A DNA stretch of 64,000 nucleotides, taken from positions 1 through 64,000 of the forward strand of contig DWYB01000032.1 of the NCBI GenBank assembly GCA_019118885.1, in the 5' to 3' direction. The stretch comes from Candidatus Mediterraneibacter surreyensis. Lineage in GTDB: Bacteria > Bacillota > Clostridia > Lachnospirales > Lachnospiraceae. This document shows, piece after piece, positions 42,939 through 51,171 of the stretch (position 1 is the first letter of the stretch; every line of letters begins with the position of its first letter). The notes below the pieces were generated by a model. It worked only from the letters and a program-made list of their open reading frames with translations. It did not search any database and had not been told where the DNA came from. The translations under genes and the position numbers were made by a program.

Positions 42939-44029
42939 TGCAAAAGACAAATAAAAGAAGCTTAGGTCAGATGTTAAAGAATCTGACAAGAAAACAGATT
43001 TTTATCCCGATCGTGGCACTTCTTCTGCTGGCGGCGTTTAATCTGATCATGGATCCGGGCTTTTATCAGATTAAATTCGGTCATAACAGCGCAGGAAATC
43101 CGGTTCTGTCAGGATATCTGATCACGATACTTGACAACGGATCAGAGCTTGCGATCCTTGCCATCGGCATGACGCTCGTTACGGCGGCTACAGGCGGACA
43201 GGATATCAGCGTGGGCGCAGTGGTTGCCATTGCCGGAAGTGTGATCCTGCGTGTGCTCTGCGGAACCGAGGCAAGGCCGGAAGAGCTTCAGGCCCCGATC
43301 ATCGTTGCGTTCCTTGTGGCCTGCGTGGTATCTATGCTGTTTGGCGCATTCAACGGGATACTGGTAGCCCAGTTCAAGATCCAGCCCATGGTCGCCACCC
43401 TGATCCTTTATACGGCAGGACGTAACATCGCGGCATGGATCAATCAGAACCAGCTGCCGATCGTCAATGATCCGTTGTTTGGATATTTCGGCGGTATGAT
43501 TCCTGGTATCCCGGTTCCGACGCCGGTATTTATCGCGATCATCTGTATCATTATTACGGCTCTGGCGCTGAAATTTACGAATCTCGGGCTCTATACACAG
43601 TCGGTGGGAATCAATGAAAGTTCTTCCAGACTGAACGGACTGAACCCGAAATTTATCAAGTTCATTACATTTGTTATCCTTGGACTTTGCGTTGCCGTAG
43701 TCGGACTGATCAAAGTCAGCCGCCTGTCCACCATCAACTATTCGGTCATTGCGAAAGACATTGAGATGGACGCGATCCTGGCAGTTGCACTGGGCGGAAA
43801 CGCGCTCAGCGGAGGAAAGTTCAATATGCCCGCATCCATCATCGGCGCATATACGATCCAGTTCCTGACCACGACCCTGTACAAATTCCAGGTCGCCTCA
43901 GAAGCGCTTCCGGCATATAAGGCTGTTGTAGTGATCATTCTGGTAGTTTTAAGCGCGCCGGTCGTAAAAGAGCGTCTTGCTGCTCTTGGCAAGAAGATAA
44001 GACCGAACACTGCAAAGGAGGTCGGCTGA
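42938..44029 (+). CDS. YtfT-like sugar ABC transporter permease
   Basis: A 363-residue membrane protein with about ten hydrophobic segments. ILAIGMTLVTAATGGQDISVGAVVAIAG is the signature segment of the RbsC-type permease family (shown here in pieces: AIGMTLV, GGQDISVG). KIQPMVATLILYTAGR and ILAVALGGNALSGGKFN are also characteristic. It forms a heteromeric channel with the next gene product. The start overlaps the ATPase stop. Confidence 0.92.
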   Translation: MQKTNKRSLGQMLKNLTRKQIFIPIVALLLLAAFNLIMDPGFYQIKFGHNSAGNPVLSGYLITILDNGSELAILAIGMTLVTAATGGQDISVGAVVAIAGSVILRVLCGTEARPEELQAPIIVAFLVACVVSMLFGAFNGILVAQFKIQPMVATLILYTAGRNIAAWINQNQLPIVNDPLFGYFGGMIPGIPVPTPVFIAIICIIITALALKFTNLGLYTQSVGINESSSRLNGLNPKFIKFITFVILGLCVAVVGLIKVSRLSTINYSVIAKDIEMDAILAVALGGNALSGGKFNMPASIIGAYTIQFLTTTLYKFQVASEALPAYKAVVVIILVVLSAPVVKERLAALGKKIRPNTAKEVG

Positions 44030-44030
44030 T

Positions 44031-45080
44031 ATGGCATTATCTACGAATAAATCTGCGGCTGCAGGCCAGATGCAGAAAAGGAGAAAAAAGATCACGGACG
44101 CGAATCTGCTTCTGATCATCACAATCGTAATATTCCTTGTGATGTATATCGGAGCTATGATATTCCTGGGCGGAGGATTCTTAAATGCACAGAACCTGTT
44201 CAACATCCTGATGCAGCAGTCTGCGCTGATCATCACGGCATGCGGCATGAGCCTTGTCATGATCACGGGAGGAATCGATATCTCCGTGGGCGGCGTGGTG
44301 GCGCTTGTCTGCATGAGCTGTGCAGTCAGCCTTGATTATCTGCACTGGAATGTTCCAATGTCTATCCTGCTGGCGCTTGGTATCGGCCTTGCGTATGGTA
44401 TCGTACAGGGATTTCTGGTGGCGTATCTTGAAATCCAGCCATTTATCATCTCCCTTGCCGGCATGTTCTTCGCTAGAGGTATGACGACAATCGTACATAC
44501 AAAGCCGTTTAACGTAGAGAACGAGGCTTTTGTGGCATTGAAAAACACGCGTATCATCGTACCCGGTATGGGGAATGTAAACCGTCTCGGCAATTATATT
44601 GACGCCTATATCAATATCGGCGTTATCATAGCGATCATTGTTGTCATCGGACTCTTCATTATGCTCCGCTGGACGAAACTTGGACGTTCGTTCTATGCGG
44701 TAGGAGGAAACAGCCAGAGCGCGCTGATGCTCGGCATCAATGTAAAACGGACGAAATTCATCGCACATCTGATGTGCAGCGTCCTTGCAGGAGTTGCAGG
44801 ATATGTGTATTTCCTGTATGTAGGTTCCGGCTCTGCATCTCATGCCTCAGGCATGGAGATGGATGCAATCGCTTCCTCTATTATCGGCGGCACGCTGCTG
44901 ACGGGAGGCGTTGGAAACATTATTGGAACTTTTGTGGGCGTGCTGTCATTAAGTACGATCCAGAACATCGTATCCTCCGTAGGACTGGACGAGGCGTGGT
45001 GGACAGGTATCACTGTGGCGGCTATGCTGTGCCTGTTCCTCGTGATCCAGAGTGTGATCACATCACGGAAGAGAGATTAG
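44031..45080 (+). CDS. yjfF: YjfF-like sugar ABC transporter permease
   Basis: A 349-residue permease with about ten membrane segments, closely resembling E. coli YjfF by eye: ACGMSLVMITGGIDISVG, LEIQPFIISLAGMFFARGM, FYAVGGNSQSALMLGI, DAIASSIIGGTLLTGGVG and the AWWTGIT near the C terminus. In E. coli it pairs with YtfT in the galactofuranose importer. One base separates it from the preceding permease. A terminator follows, ending the operon. It stops with TAG. Confidence 0.92.
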   Translation: MALSTNKSAAAGQMQKRRKKITDANLLLIITIVIFLVMYIGAMIFLGGGFLNAQNLFNILMQQSALIITACGMSLVMITGGIDISVGGVVALVCMSCAVSLDYLHWNVPMSILLALGIGLAYGIVQGFLVAYLEIQPFIISLAGMFFARGMTTIVHTKPFNVENEAFVALKNTRIIVPGMGNVNRLGNYIDAYINIGVIIAIIVVIGLFIMLRWTKLGRSFYAVGGNSQSALMLGINVKRTKFIAHLMCSVLAGVAGYVYFLYVGSGSASHASGMEMDAIASSIIGGTLLTGGVGNIIGTFVGVLSLSTIQNIVSSVGLDEAWWTGITVAAMLCLFLVIQSVITSRKRD

Positions 45081-45113
45081 AAATTATTCGTTGAACTGAA
45101 AAGAACATTGCAG

Positions 45114-45143
45114 AAAGCGGCTTGCAAGGGCAGGCCGCTTTTT
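45114..45143 (+). terminator. Terminator of the sugar transporter operon
   Basis: AAAGCGGC pairs with GCCGCTTT, followed by TTT. Confidence 0.75.
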
Positions 45144-45164
45144 ACTGTGGGAGAATGATTTGAT

Positions 45165-45193
45165 TTGTCATCAATGTGCGGATATGGTATTCT
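45165..45193 (+). promoter_or_regulatory. Promoter (copy 1 of a repeated promoter sequence)
   Basis: TTGTCA at 45165-45170, 17 bases, TATTCT at 45188-45193, then GTTAGT. The segment TGCGGATATG within the spacer is nearly repeated in the promoter at 46965. Confidence 0.6.
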
Positions 45194-45241
45194 GTTAGTA
45201 TGTTTTTATCAGATGAAAATATGAGAAAGGAATGGAGGAAT

Positions 45242-46046
45242 ATGAAAAAGTACAGGAGGAAAAAGGGGTTCAGGGCACTTGCGGCGGTGCTTGGGCTTAG
45301 CCTGGTATGGGGCAGTGCAGCGTCGGCAGAACCGTCGGCAGACAGCGGAGCGAAGGTGGAGGTCGATATCGTGCAAAACGGCGAACTGGTATCTGCGCAG
45401 ACGGACCGGATCGACAATATGCTTTATTCAGTCATTGAACTGGATAAACCCGTGGAGCTTGAAGAAGGAGAATATTTCTCGGTTGTTCAGACAATGCGTC
45501 TTCTTACGCCCGGAAGCGAGACGTTTCTGATTCCGCTGTAGTTTGGCAGCGAAGAGCCGGTCTATGTGCAGGGATATGATGAGGTTTCTTCTTATTACCT
45601 GAACTATACGGCTCTGTGCGGGGAAGGTCAGAGCTATATATACTTCAGCACAGAGGAAGGGAAAGATCCTCAGTGGACGGATTTAGGATCAGAGGAGGCA
45701 GAAGAATATTTTGCCATATCGCTCGATGACAGAACAGGAACGGAAAACGGCCTTACGGTCGGCAATGCCATGATCAAGGCATATACCGTAGATACAGATA
45801 CAACTTTAAGCCTTTCGAATGAGTTGCTGCTCCTGATTTGCTATGACGGGGATGGACAGGAGATCAAGAGGATACAGGATCCGGATCTGACAGAAGAGAT
45901 CTATATTCCCTGGAACGCTTGATGAGCTCCCGGAAGAGATACAGACCGGTGATCAGACGCAGCCGGTACTGCCGGCGGCAGCAATGGTCCTTTCTCTGAT
46001 TGTGATCGTGGGAACTACAGTTATGATACGAAAACGGAATAACTGA
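45242..46046 (+). pseudogene. Remnant of a surface protein with lectin-like domain and membrane anchor
   Basis: The ATG at 45242 has AATGGAGG upstream and opens a signal peptide (MKKYRRKKGFRALAAVLGLS). The next part (FSVVQTMRLLTPGSETFLIPL, then GQSYIYFSTEEGKDPQWTDL and MIKAYTVDT) resembles the lectin-like domain that follows the protease domain in Lachnospiraceae surface cysteine proteases, but the protease domain is missing. An in-frame TAG at 45539-45541 interrupts the frame. After the stop at 45922 a neighbouring frame encodes LDELPEEIQTGDQTQP, a membrane helix and RKRNN, ending at 46046. So there is a deletion, a nonsense codon and a frameshift. The QTGD anchor matches that of the 12737 nucleotidase. 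Confidence 0.75.
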
Positions 46047-46092
46047 CAGACGGACTGCATATGTATAGAGTATCACAGAGGTATGTACATAT

Positions 46093-46857
46093 ATGGATTG
46101 GAATAACAATACACTGAAATGCTATATGGAAGCAGGTCTGGCGGCGCTGATCGTTCTCACGCTCGGGCTGGCCGGGGCCACAGGTGTTTTATCACCGCGG
46201 GCGGCAGAGAGTGAGCAGACAGAGGCGGCTGTCGAAGAGGACAGTACAAAAGCCGGTGAAGAAAATGAGAATAAAGATGCCGCATCGAACCCGGATGCAG
46301 AAGAGACGCAGGAGACCATAGCGGACGGGCAGTATCCGATCATGGGAAACAGCGATGTCACTGTTCAGGAGATGGTCGACTATTTTAATGCGTCCGGGGA
46401 GGAGTATCCCGCGGAAGAACTTTCCGAGGGCGGTGCGGATTCCATCGAGACATTCTGCCAGATGTATTATGATGAGGCGACGGCAGAGGGAGTGCGGCCG
46501 GAGGTGGCGTTTGCCCAGACTATGAAAGAGACAGGTTTTCTTCAGTATGGCGGAGATGCTTCTATTGAGCAGTTTAACTTCGCCGGCCTGGGAACCACAG
46601 GAAACGGTGTGCCGGGCAATTCCTATCCGGATGTGCAGACAGGGATACGGGCGCAGATTCAGCATCTCAAGGCATACGCTACATCAGATTCTCTGAACCA
46701 GGAGTGCGTGGATGACCGGTATGAGTATGTGAAGAAAGGTTCGGCGCCTTATGTGCAGTGGCTCGGGCAGCAGGAGAATCCGGAAGGACTCGGCTGGGCT
46801 ACCGGAGATAACTATGGATATGATATTGTGGGGATGATAGAGGATATGATGGAATGA
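46093..46857 (+). CDS. Exported endo-beta-N-acetylglucosaminidase (GH73-like)
   Basis: A 254-residue protein. One N-terminal membrane segment (about 12-33) acts as signal or anchor, followed by an acidic Glu/Asp-rich linker (about 37-85). The C-terminal domain (about 110-250) has YYDEATAEGVRPEVAFAQTM, KETGFLQYGG, FNFAGLGTTG and SYPDVQTGIRAQIQHLKAYA, typical of glucosaminidase-domain peptidoglycan hydrolases; the Glu in MKETG is the likely catalytic acid. Expected role: cell-wall turnover outside the membrane. The ribosome-binding site (AGAGG) is rather far from the ATG. The gene is intact between two decayed genes. Confidence 0.85.
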   Translation: MDWNNNTLKCYMEAGLAALIVLTLGLAGATGVLSPRAAESEQTEAAVEEDSTKAGEENENKDAASNPDAEETQETIADGQYPIMGNSDVTVQEMVDYFNASGEEYPAEELSEGGADSIETFCQMYYDEATAEGVRPEVAFAQTMKETGFLQYGGDASIEQFNFAGLGTTGNGVPGNSYPDVQTGIRAQIQHLKAYATSDSLNQECVDDRYEYVKKGSAPYVQWLGQQENPEGLGWATGDNYGYDIVGMIEDMME

Positions 46858-47216
46858 TTTAACTTTAAATTCTATCTGTTTTGCTGGAGTAAAAATGAAA
46901 ATAGGCGGCAGAAGAGACGGTTTTTCAATCTGTTTCACTGCTGCTGTTTTTATGTATTTTTTATTTGTTATTCATGCGCGGATATGTTATTCTGTTAGTG
47001 CACTTTTGAGGGAAAGTGTTCTTTATTCTAAGCCCGATATCCGGGGAAATTTCGCAGACAGATTATACAACAGAATAATAAAAGGAGTGATGCCGTTGAT
47101 AATATAGACTGTATCAGTCCGGCCTGGTAAACAGCAGGTGGAGGACTGATTTTATGACATGTCAATATATAGTTGCACATAGAAAAAAGATTGTATTATA
47201 CTTAAAGGAGACCTAC
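46858..47216. other. Intergenic region with promoter
   Basis: 359 bases. It contains the promoter at 46965-46993 and an AAAGGAG site before 47217. A 70-codon open frame from 46895 spans the promoter and looks like chance. Nothing else is recognised. Confidence 0.45.
46965..46993 (+). promoter_or_regulatory. Promoter (copy 2 of a repeated promoter sequence)
   Basis: TTGTTA at 46965-46970, 17 bases, TATTCT at 46988-46993, GTTAGT after. Over 35 bases it matches the 45165 promoter at about 30 positions, including the spacer GCGGATATG. Confidence 0.6.
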
Positions 47217-47911
47217 ATGGAAAAGAACAGGGTGTTACAATGGCATCCGGGTTTTCGCGCAGCTTTGCGGATTACGCTCCGTGAAGAGATGAAATATCTG
47301 GAGATGTACGAAGAATATCAGCTCAGCAGGAAACCGCTGCAGATTGATGTACGTGCTTTTACCAGTCAAATACAGACAAAGTCATGGAAATTGATCCGGG
47401 TGAACTGACGATAACATTTGTATGCAGTCATTATCCTGATAAAATGCTGCGGCATCTCGAAGAGACCCGCAAGATATATGTGGAAAAACAGGGGCAGGGA
47501 ATATACTATCTGAAAGGGGATGCAATTCCCATACAGCTTTTGATCGTTCCCCAATTGTCCGACAAAGAGAATTACTGGATACAGAAACTCCGTACAGATT
47601 TAAAAGCAGGCGGGGAGATTCGCAGTTTGATGGAAAATTATGAAAAGAACAGGAAGTCAAAAGACCATGAGGCAGTTATGGATCTGATTACGAGAGCCAA
47701 CCGGGAACAGATGGAGGAGGAAAAGAAAATGTGTGATGCGTTAAAAGAATTATTTGCAGAAGAATTAAAGGAAGCCGATGAAAAGGGAATAGCAAAAGGA
47801 ATGGAGCTTGCAAAGAGGATCTTTGTCCTTAATGCGCAGGGAATGGCAGTAGAAGAAATTGCACGGGAGTGCGGTGTTGCACCGGAACAGGTGGAGAAAC
47901 TGATATCTTAA
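47217..47911 (+). pseudogene. PD-(D/E)XK-like Lachnospiraceae protein with internal deletion
   Basis: The ATG at 47217 follows AAAGGAG. The N-terminal part, RVLQWHPGFRAALRITLREE to SRKPLQIDV, matches the start of a common Lachnospiraceae family of about 300-330 residues. In that family the next segment (LVIKK... through the YKVYGYACFYK region with the nuclease-like core) is essential; here it is missing. The frame runs into a stop at 47408. A different frame from about 47384 continues LTITFVCSHYPDKMLRHLEE, GIYYLKGDAIPIQLLIVPQL and the coiled C-terminal tail to 47911. A deletion of roughly 60 codons with frameshift best explains this. Confidence 0.75.
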
Positions 47912-47926
47912 GATTATCTAAACTCC

Positions 47927-47955
47927 TTGACAAAACCGCCTTGTGCGACTATAGT
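47927..47955 (+). promoter_or_regulatory. Promoter of the valS T-box transcript
   Basis: Consensus TTGACA at 47927-47932, 17 bases, TATAGT at 47950-47955. Confidence 0.8.
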
Positions 47956-47961
47956 ATTTGA

Positions 47962-48306
47962 TAGTTAATTTTTAGTTAATACTATTGTAACAAAGGTGAC
48001 GAGGAAGAGGAGTACGCTGTTGCTTCCGTCAGAGAGGACTGCCCGCAGGCTGAAAGGCGGTTTCGGAAAAGGGCAGTGGAAGGTAGCTTTTGAACCGGAT
48101 GGCTGAAGAGTATTTGCGCGATAAGCCCGGCAGACGACTGCTGTGCTTGCAGGATGCGGGTAAGCTGTCCCGGAGTGGTCCACGTTACAGGACTTCAGAG
48201 GTATATTTCCGGAGATGAGCGAATTGCTCTGAATTAAGGAAATGTATGAAATAAGGTGGTACCGCGGAATCTTCGCCCTTTACGTTATGTAAAGGGCGTT
48301 TCTTTA
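47962..48306 (+). ncRNA. T-box leader of valS, specifier GTA (Val)
   Basis: The conserved T-box sequence AATAAGGTGGTACCGCGG spans 48250-48267 and is followed by the terminator CGCCCTTTAC/GTAAAGGGCG with a T-run (48274-48305). The upstream stem I contains AGAGAGGACTGCCC and, on its returning strand, GGAAGGTAGC; the GTA there is a valine codon at the expected specifier position. Uncharged tRNA-Val should bind this codon and the T-box bulge, prevent termination, and allow valS expression. Confidence 0.93.
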
Positions 48307-48343
48307 TGTAACTGTGAAAATTCCGTGAACACCGGGAGATACA

Positions 48344-48437
48344 GTCCGCCCCGTATTTCATAAGCATTCTAGCGCGTAGCGCGAAACTGGAGTGCGTAAG
48401 CACGACGAATGCGCATGATGCGGGGATAGGGGCGGAC
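48344..48437. repeat. Multi-branched palindromic element between T-box and valS
   Basis: GTCCGCCCC (48344-48352) pairs with GGGGCGGAC (48429-48437). Inside, CCCCG/CGGGG, CAT/ATG and GCATTC/GAATGC form a second stem, which encloses two small hairpins, GCGC-GTA-GCGC and GTGC-GTAA-GCAC. The 94-base unit would fold into a four-branched structure in the valS mRNA or as DNA. It has the look of an interspersed repeat (REP or small MITE type). No other copy was found in this window. Confidence 0.6.
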
Positions 48438-48473
48438 GTAAGAATTCGATGAGGGAGAGACAAGGAGAACGCA

Positions 48474-51125
48474 ATGAGTAAAGAATTAGCAAAGACTTAT
48501 GATCCGAAAGCGATCGAAGAAAAACTGTATGACAAATGGTGCGAGAATAAATATTTCCATGCGGAAGTGGACCGCAGCAGAAAACCGTTTACGACGGTGA
48601 TGCCGCCTCCGAATATCACAGGAAAGCTTCATATGGGACACGCCCTTGACAATACACTTCAGGATATCCTGATCCGTTATAAGCGGATGGAGGGATATAA
48701 TGCCCTGTGGATTCCGGGAACAGACCACGCAGCGATCTCTACCGAAGTAAAAGTGACGAACCAGTTGAAAGAAGAAGGAATCGATAAGAAAGAGCTGGGG
48801 CGTGAGGGCTTCTTAAAGAGAACATGGCAGTGGAAAGAGGAATATGCCGGAACGATCGAGAATCAGCTCAAGAAGCTGGGTATCTCCTGCGACTGGGACA
48901 GAGAGCGTTTTACCATGGACGAGGGATGTTCCAAGGCAGTTGAGGAAGTATTTATCAGTCTGTATAACAAAGGATATATTTATAAAGGTTCAAGGATCAT
49001 CAACTGGTGCCCGAAGTGTAAGACTTCCCTTTCCGATGCAGAGGTAGAACATGAGGACCAGGAAGGACATTTCTGGCATATCAAATATCCGATTGTAGGA
49101 ACAGACCGTTTCCTCGAGATCGCGACGACACGTCCGGAGACGATGCTGGGCGATACGGCTATCGCTGTACATCCGGATGACGAGCGCTACAAAGACATTG
49201 TAGGAAAGAAAGTGATCCTGCCGCTGGTAGGGCGCGAGATTCCGATCGTGGCGGATTACTATGTTGACAAAGAGTTCGGTACAGGTGCGGTGAAGATTAC
49301 GCCGGCCCATGACCCGAACGACTTCGAGGTAGGCAAACGCCATAATCTGCCTGAGATCAACATCATGAACGATGACGCCACCATCAATGAAAACGGCGGA
49401 AAATATGCAGGCATGGACCGCTACGAGGCGAGAGAGGCTATCGTAAAAGAACTGGATGAGCAGGGATACCTTGTGAAAGTTGTTCCGCACACCCATGCGG
49501 TAGGGACTCATGACCGCTGCGGCACGACGGTAGAGCCGCTCATCAAACAGCAGTGGTTTGTGAAGATGGAAGATCTGGCAAAACCGGCTATCAATGCATT
49601 GAAGACCGGCGAGCTTAAATTTGTGCCGGACCGTTTTGACAAGATCTATCTGCACTGGCTGGAGAATATCAAAGACTGGTGTATTTCCCGTCAGATCTGG
49701 TGGGGCCACAGAATCCCGGCATACTACTGCGACGAGTGCGGTGAAGTTGTCGTTGACCATCATGCTCCGGAGAAGTGTCCGAAGTGCGGCTGTACGCATT
49801 TCACGCAGGACGAGGACACTCTGGATACATGGTTCTCGTCAGCGCTTTGGCCGTTCTCCACACTGGGATGGCCGGACAAGACAGAGGATCTGGACTACTT
49901 CTATCCGACGGATGTACTTGTGACAGGATATGACATTATCTTCTTCTGGGTAATCCGTATGGTATTTTCAGGATATGCGCACACCGGCAAATCACCGTTC
50001 CATACGGTACTCATCCACGGACTGGTACGTGATTCCCAGGGCCGCAAGATGAGTAAATCTCTCGGAAACGGCATCGATCCGCTGGAGATTATCGACAAGT
50101 ACGGCGCAGATGCACTCAGACTCACGCTCGTGACCGGAAACGCGCCGGGCAACGATATGCGTTTCTACAATGAGAGAGTAGAGGCAAGCCGTAATTTCGC
50201 CAACAAGGTATGGAACGCATCCCGTTTCATCCTTATGAATATGAAGGATGACGCAGTCATTGAGAAACCGGACGATGCGCTGCTTACGCCGGCTGACCGC
50301 TGGATCCTCTCCGCGGTGAACACACTGGCGAAAGACGTGACGGAGAACATGGATAAATACGAGCTCGGTATCGCGGTGCAGAAGGTATATGACTTTATCT
50401 GGGATGAGTTCTGCGACTGGTATGTAGAGCTGGCGAAATACCGGATCTATCATGCCGATGAAGACCCGAAAGCTGCAGACTGTGTTCTGTGGGTGCTGAA
50501 GACAGTCCTCGGACAGGCTCTGAAGCTGCTCCATCCGTTCATGCCGTTCATCACAGAGGAGATCTACAGTGCACTTGTGCCCGAAGAAGAGTCTCTGATG
50601 ATGTCAGAGTGGCCGAAGTACAGGGAAGAGTGGAATTTCCCGTCGGATGAGAACGTGATGGAACATGTAAAAGCAATCACAAAAGGTATCCGCAATATCC
50701 GCTCCGAGATGGATGTGCCGAACAGCAGAAAGACGAAAGTATATATTGTCTGCACACAGGAAGAACTCTGCAGCGGTATCAGGGCGGTCAGCGAATCTGT
50801 GAAGCCGCTGATGATGGCAAATGAGATCCTGATCCAGGGTGACAAAGAAGGAATCGCAGACAGCGCGGTATCGGTTGTAGTTCCGGCTGCGGTTGTCTAT
50901 CTGCCGCTGGAAGATCTGGTGGATTTTGAGCAGGAACGCGAGAGACTGGCAAAAGAAGAAGCAAGGTTAAATAAGGAGATAAAGAGAGCGCAGGGTATGC
51001 TCTCCAATGAAAAATTCGTGAGCAAGGCTCCGGCAGACAAGGTTCAGGCTGAGAGAGACAAGCTGGAGAAATACACACAGATGCTTGAGCAGGTAAAAGA
51101 GAGGATAGCAGGACTTGCTAAATAG
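48474..51125 (+). CDS. valS: Valyl-tRNA synthetase
   Basis: An 883-residue class I synthetase. HIGH motif in [19 protein letters not shown] in [11 protein letters not shown], and an editing domain with [12 protein letters not shown] between them. Zinc-type cysteine sets are seen in [11 protein letters not shown] and in CDECG...CPKCGC. The C terminus is the usual ValRS coiled coil ([20 protein letters not shown]). AAGGAGAACGC precedes the ATG. Regulation is by the T-box upstream, with the extra 94-base palindromic element in the leader. It ends with TAG. Confidence 0.97.
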   Translation: MSKELAKTYDPKAIEEKLYDKWCENKYFHAEVDRSRKPFTTVMPPPNITGKLHMGHALDNTLQDILIRYKRMEGYNALWIPGTDHAAISTEVKVTNQLKEEGIDKKELGREGFLKRTWQWKEEYAGTIENQLKKLGISCDWDRERFTMDEGCSKAVEEVFISLYNKGYIYKGSRIINWCPKCKTSLSDAEVEHEDQEGHFWHIKYPIVGTDRFLEIATTRPETMLGDTAIAVHPDDERYKDIVGKKVILPLVGREIPIVADYYVDKEFGTGAVKITPAHDPNDFEVGKRHNLPEINIMNDDATINENGGKYAGMDRYEAREAIVKELDEQGYLVKVVPHTHAVGTHDRCGTTVEPLIKQQWFVKMEDLAKPAINALKTGELKFVPDRFDKIYLHWLENIKDWCISRQIWWGHRIPAYYCDECGEVVVDHHAPEKCPKCGCTHFTQDEDTLDTWFSSALWPFSTLGWPDKTEDLDYFYPTDVLVTGYDIIFFWVIRMVFSGYAHTGKSPFHTVLIHGLVRDSQGRKMSKSLGNGIDPLEIIDKYGADALRLTLVTGNAPGNDMRFYNERVEASRNFANKVWNASRFILMNMKDDAVIEKPDDALLTPADRWILSAVNTLAKDVTENMDKYELGIAVQKVYDFIWDEFCDWYVELAKYRIYHADEDPKAADCVLWVLKTVLGQALKLLHPFMPFITEEIYSALVPEEESLMMSEWPKYREEWNFPSDENVMEHVKAITKGIRNIRSEMDVPNSRKTKVYIVCTQEELCSGIRAVSESVKPLMMANEILIQGDKEGIADSAVSVVVPAAVVYLPLEDLVDFEQERERLAKEEARLNKEIKRAQGMLSNEKFVSKAPADKVQAERDKLEKYTQMLEQVKERIAGLAK

Positions 51126-51171
51126 TTCGGAGGAAGTTCTCTCTTAGAAAAGAAAGGATGTACGATCATAC

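Noticed and set aside
46895..47107. 70-residue open frame with a GGAG upstream
   Set aside because: It spans the promoter at 46965-46993, has no family-like features, and its composition looks like chance.
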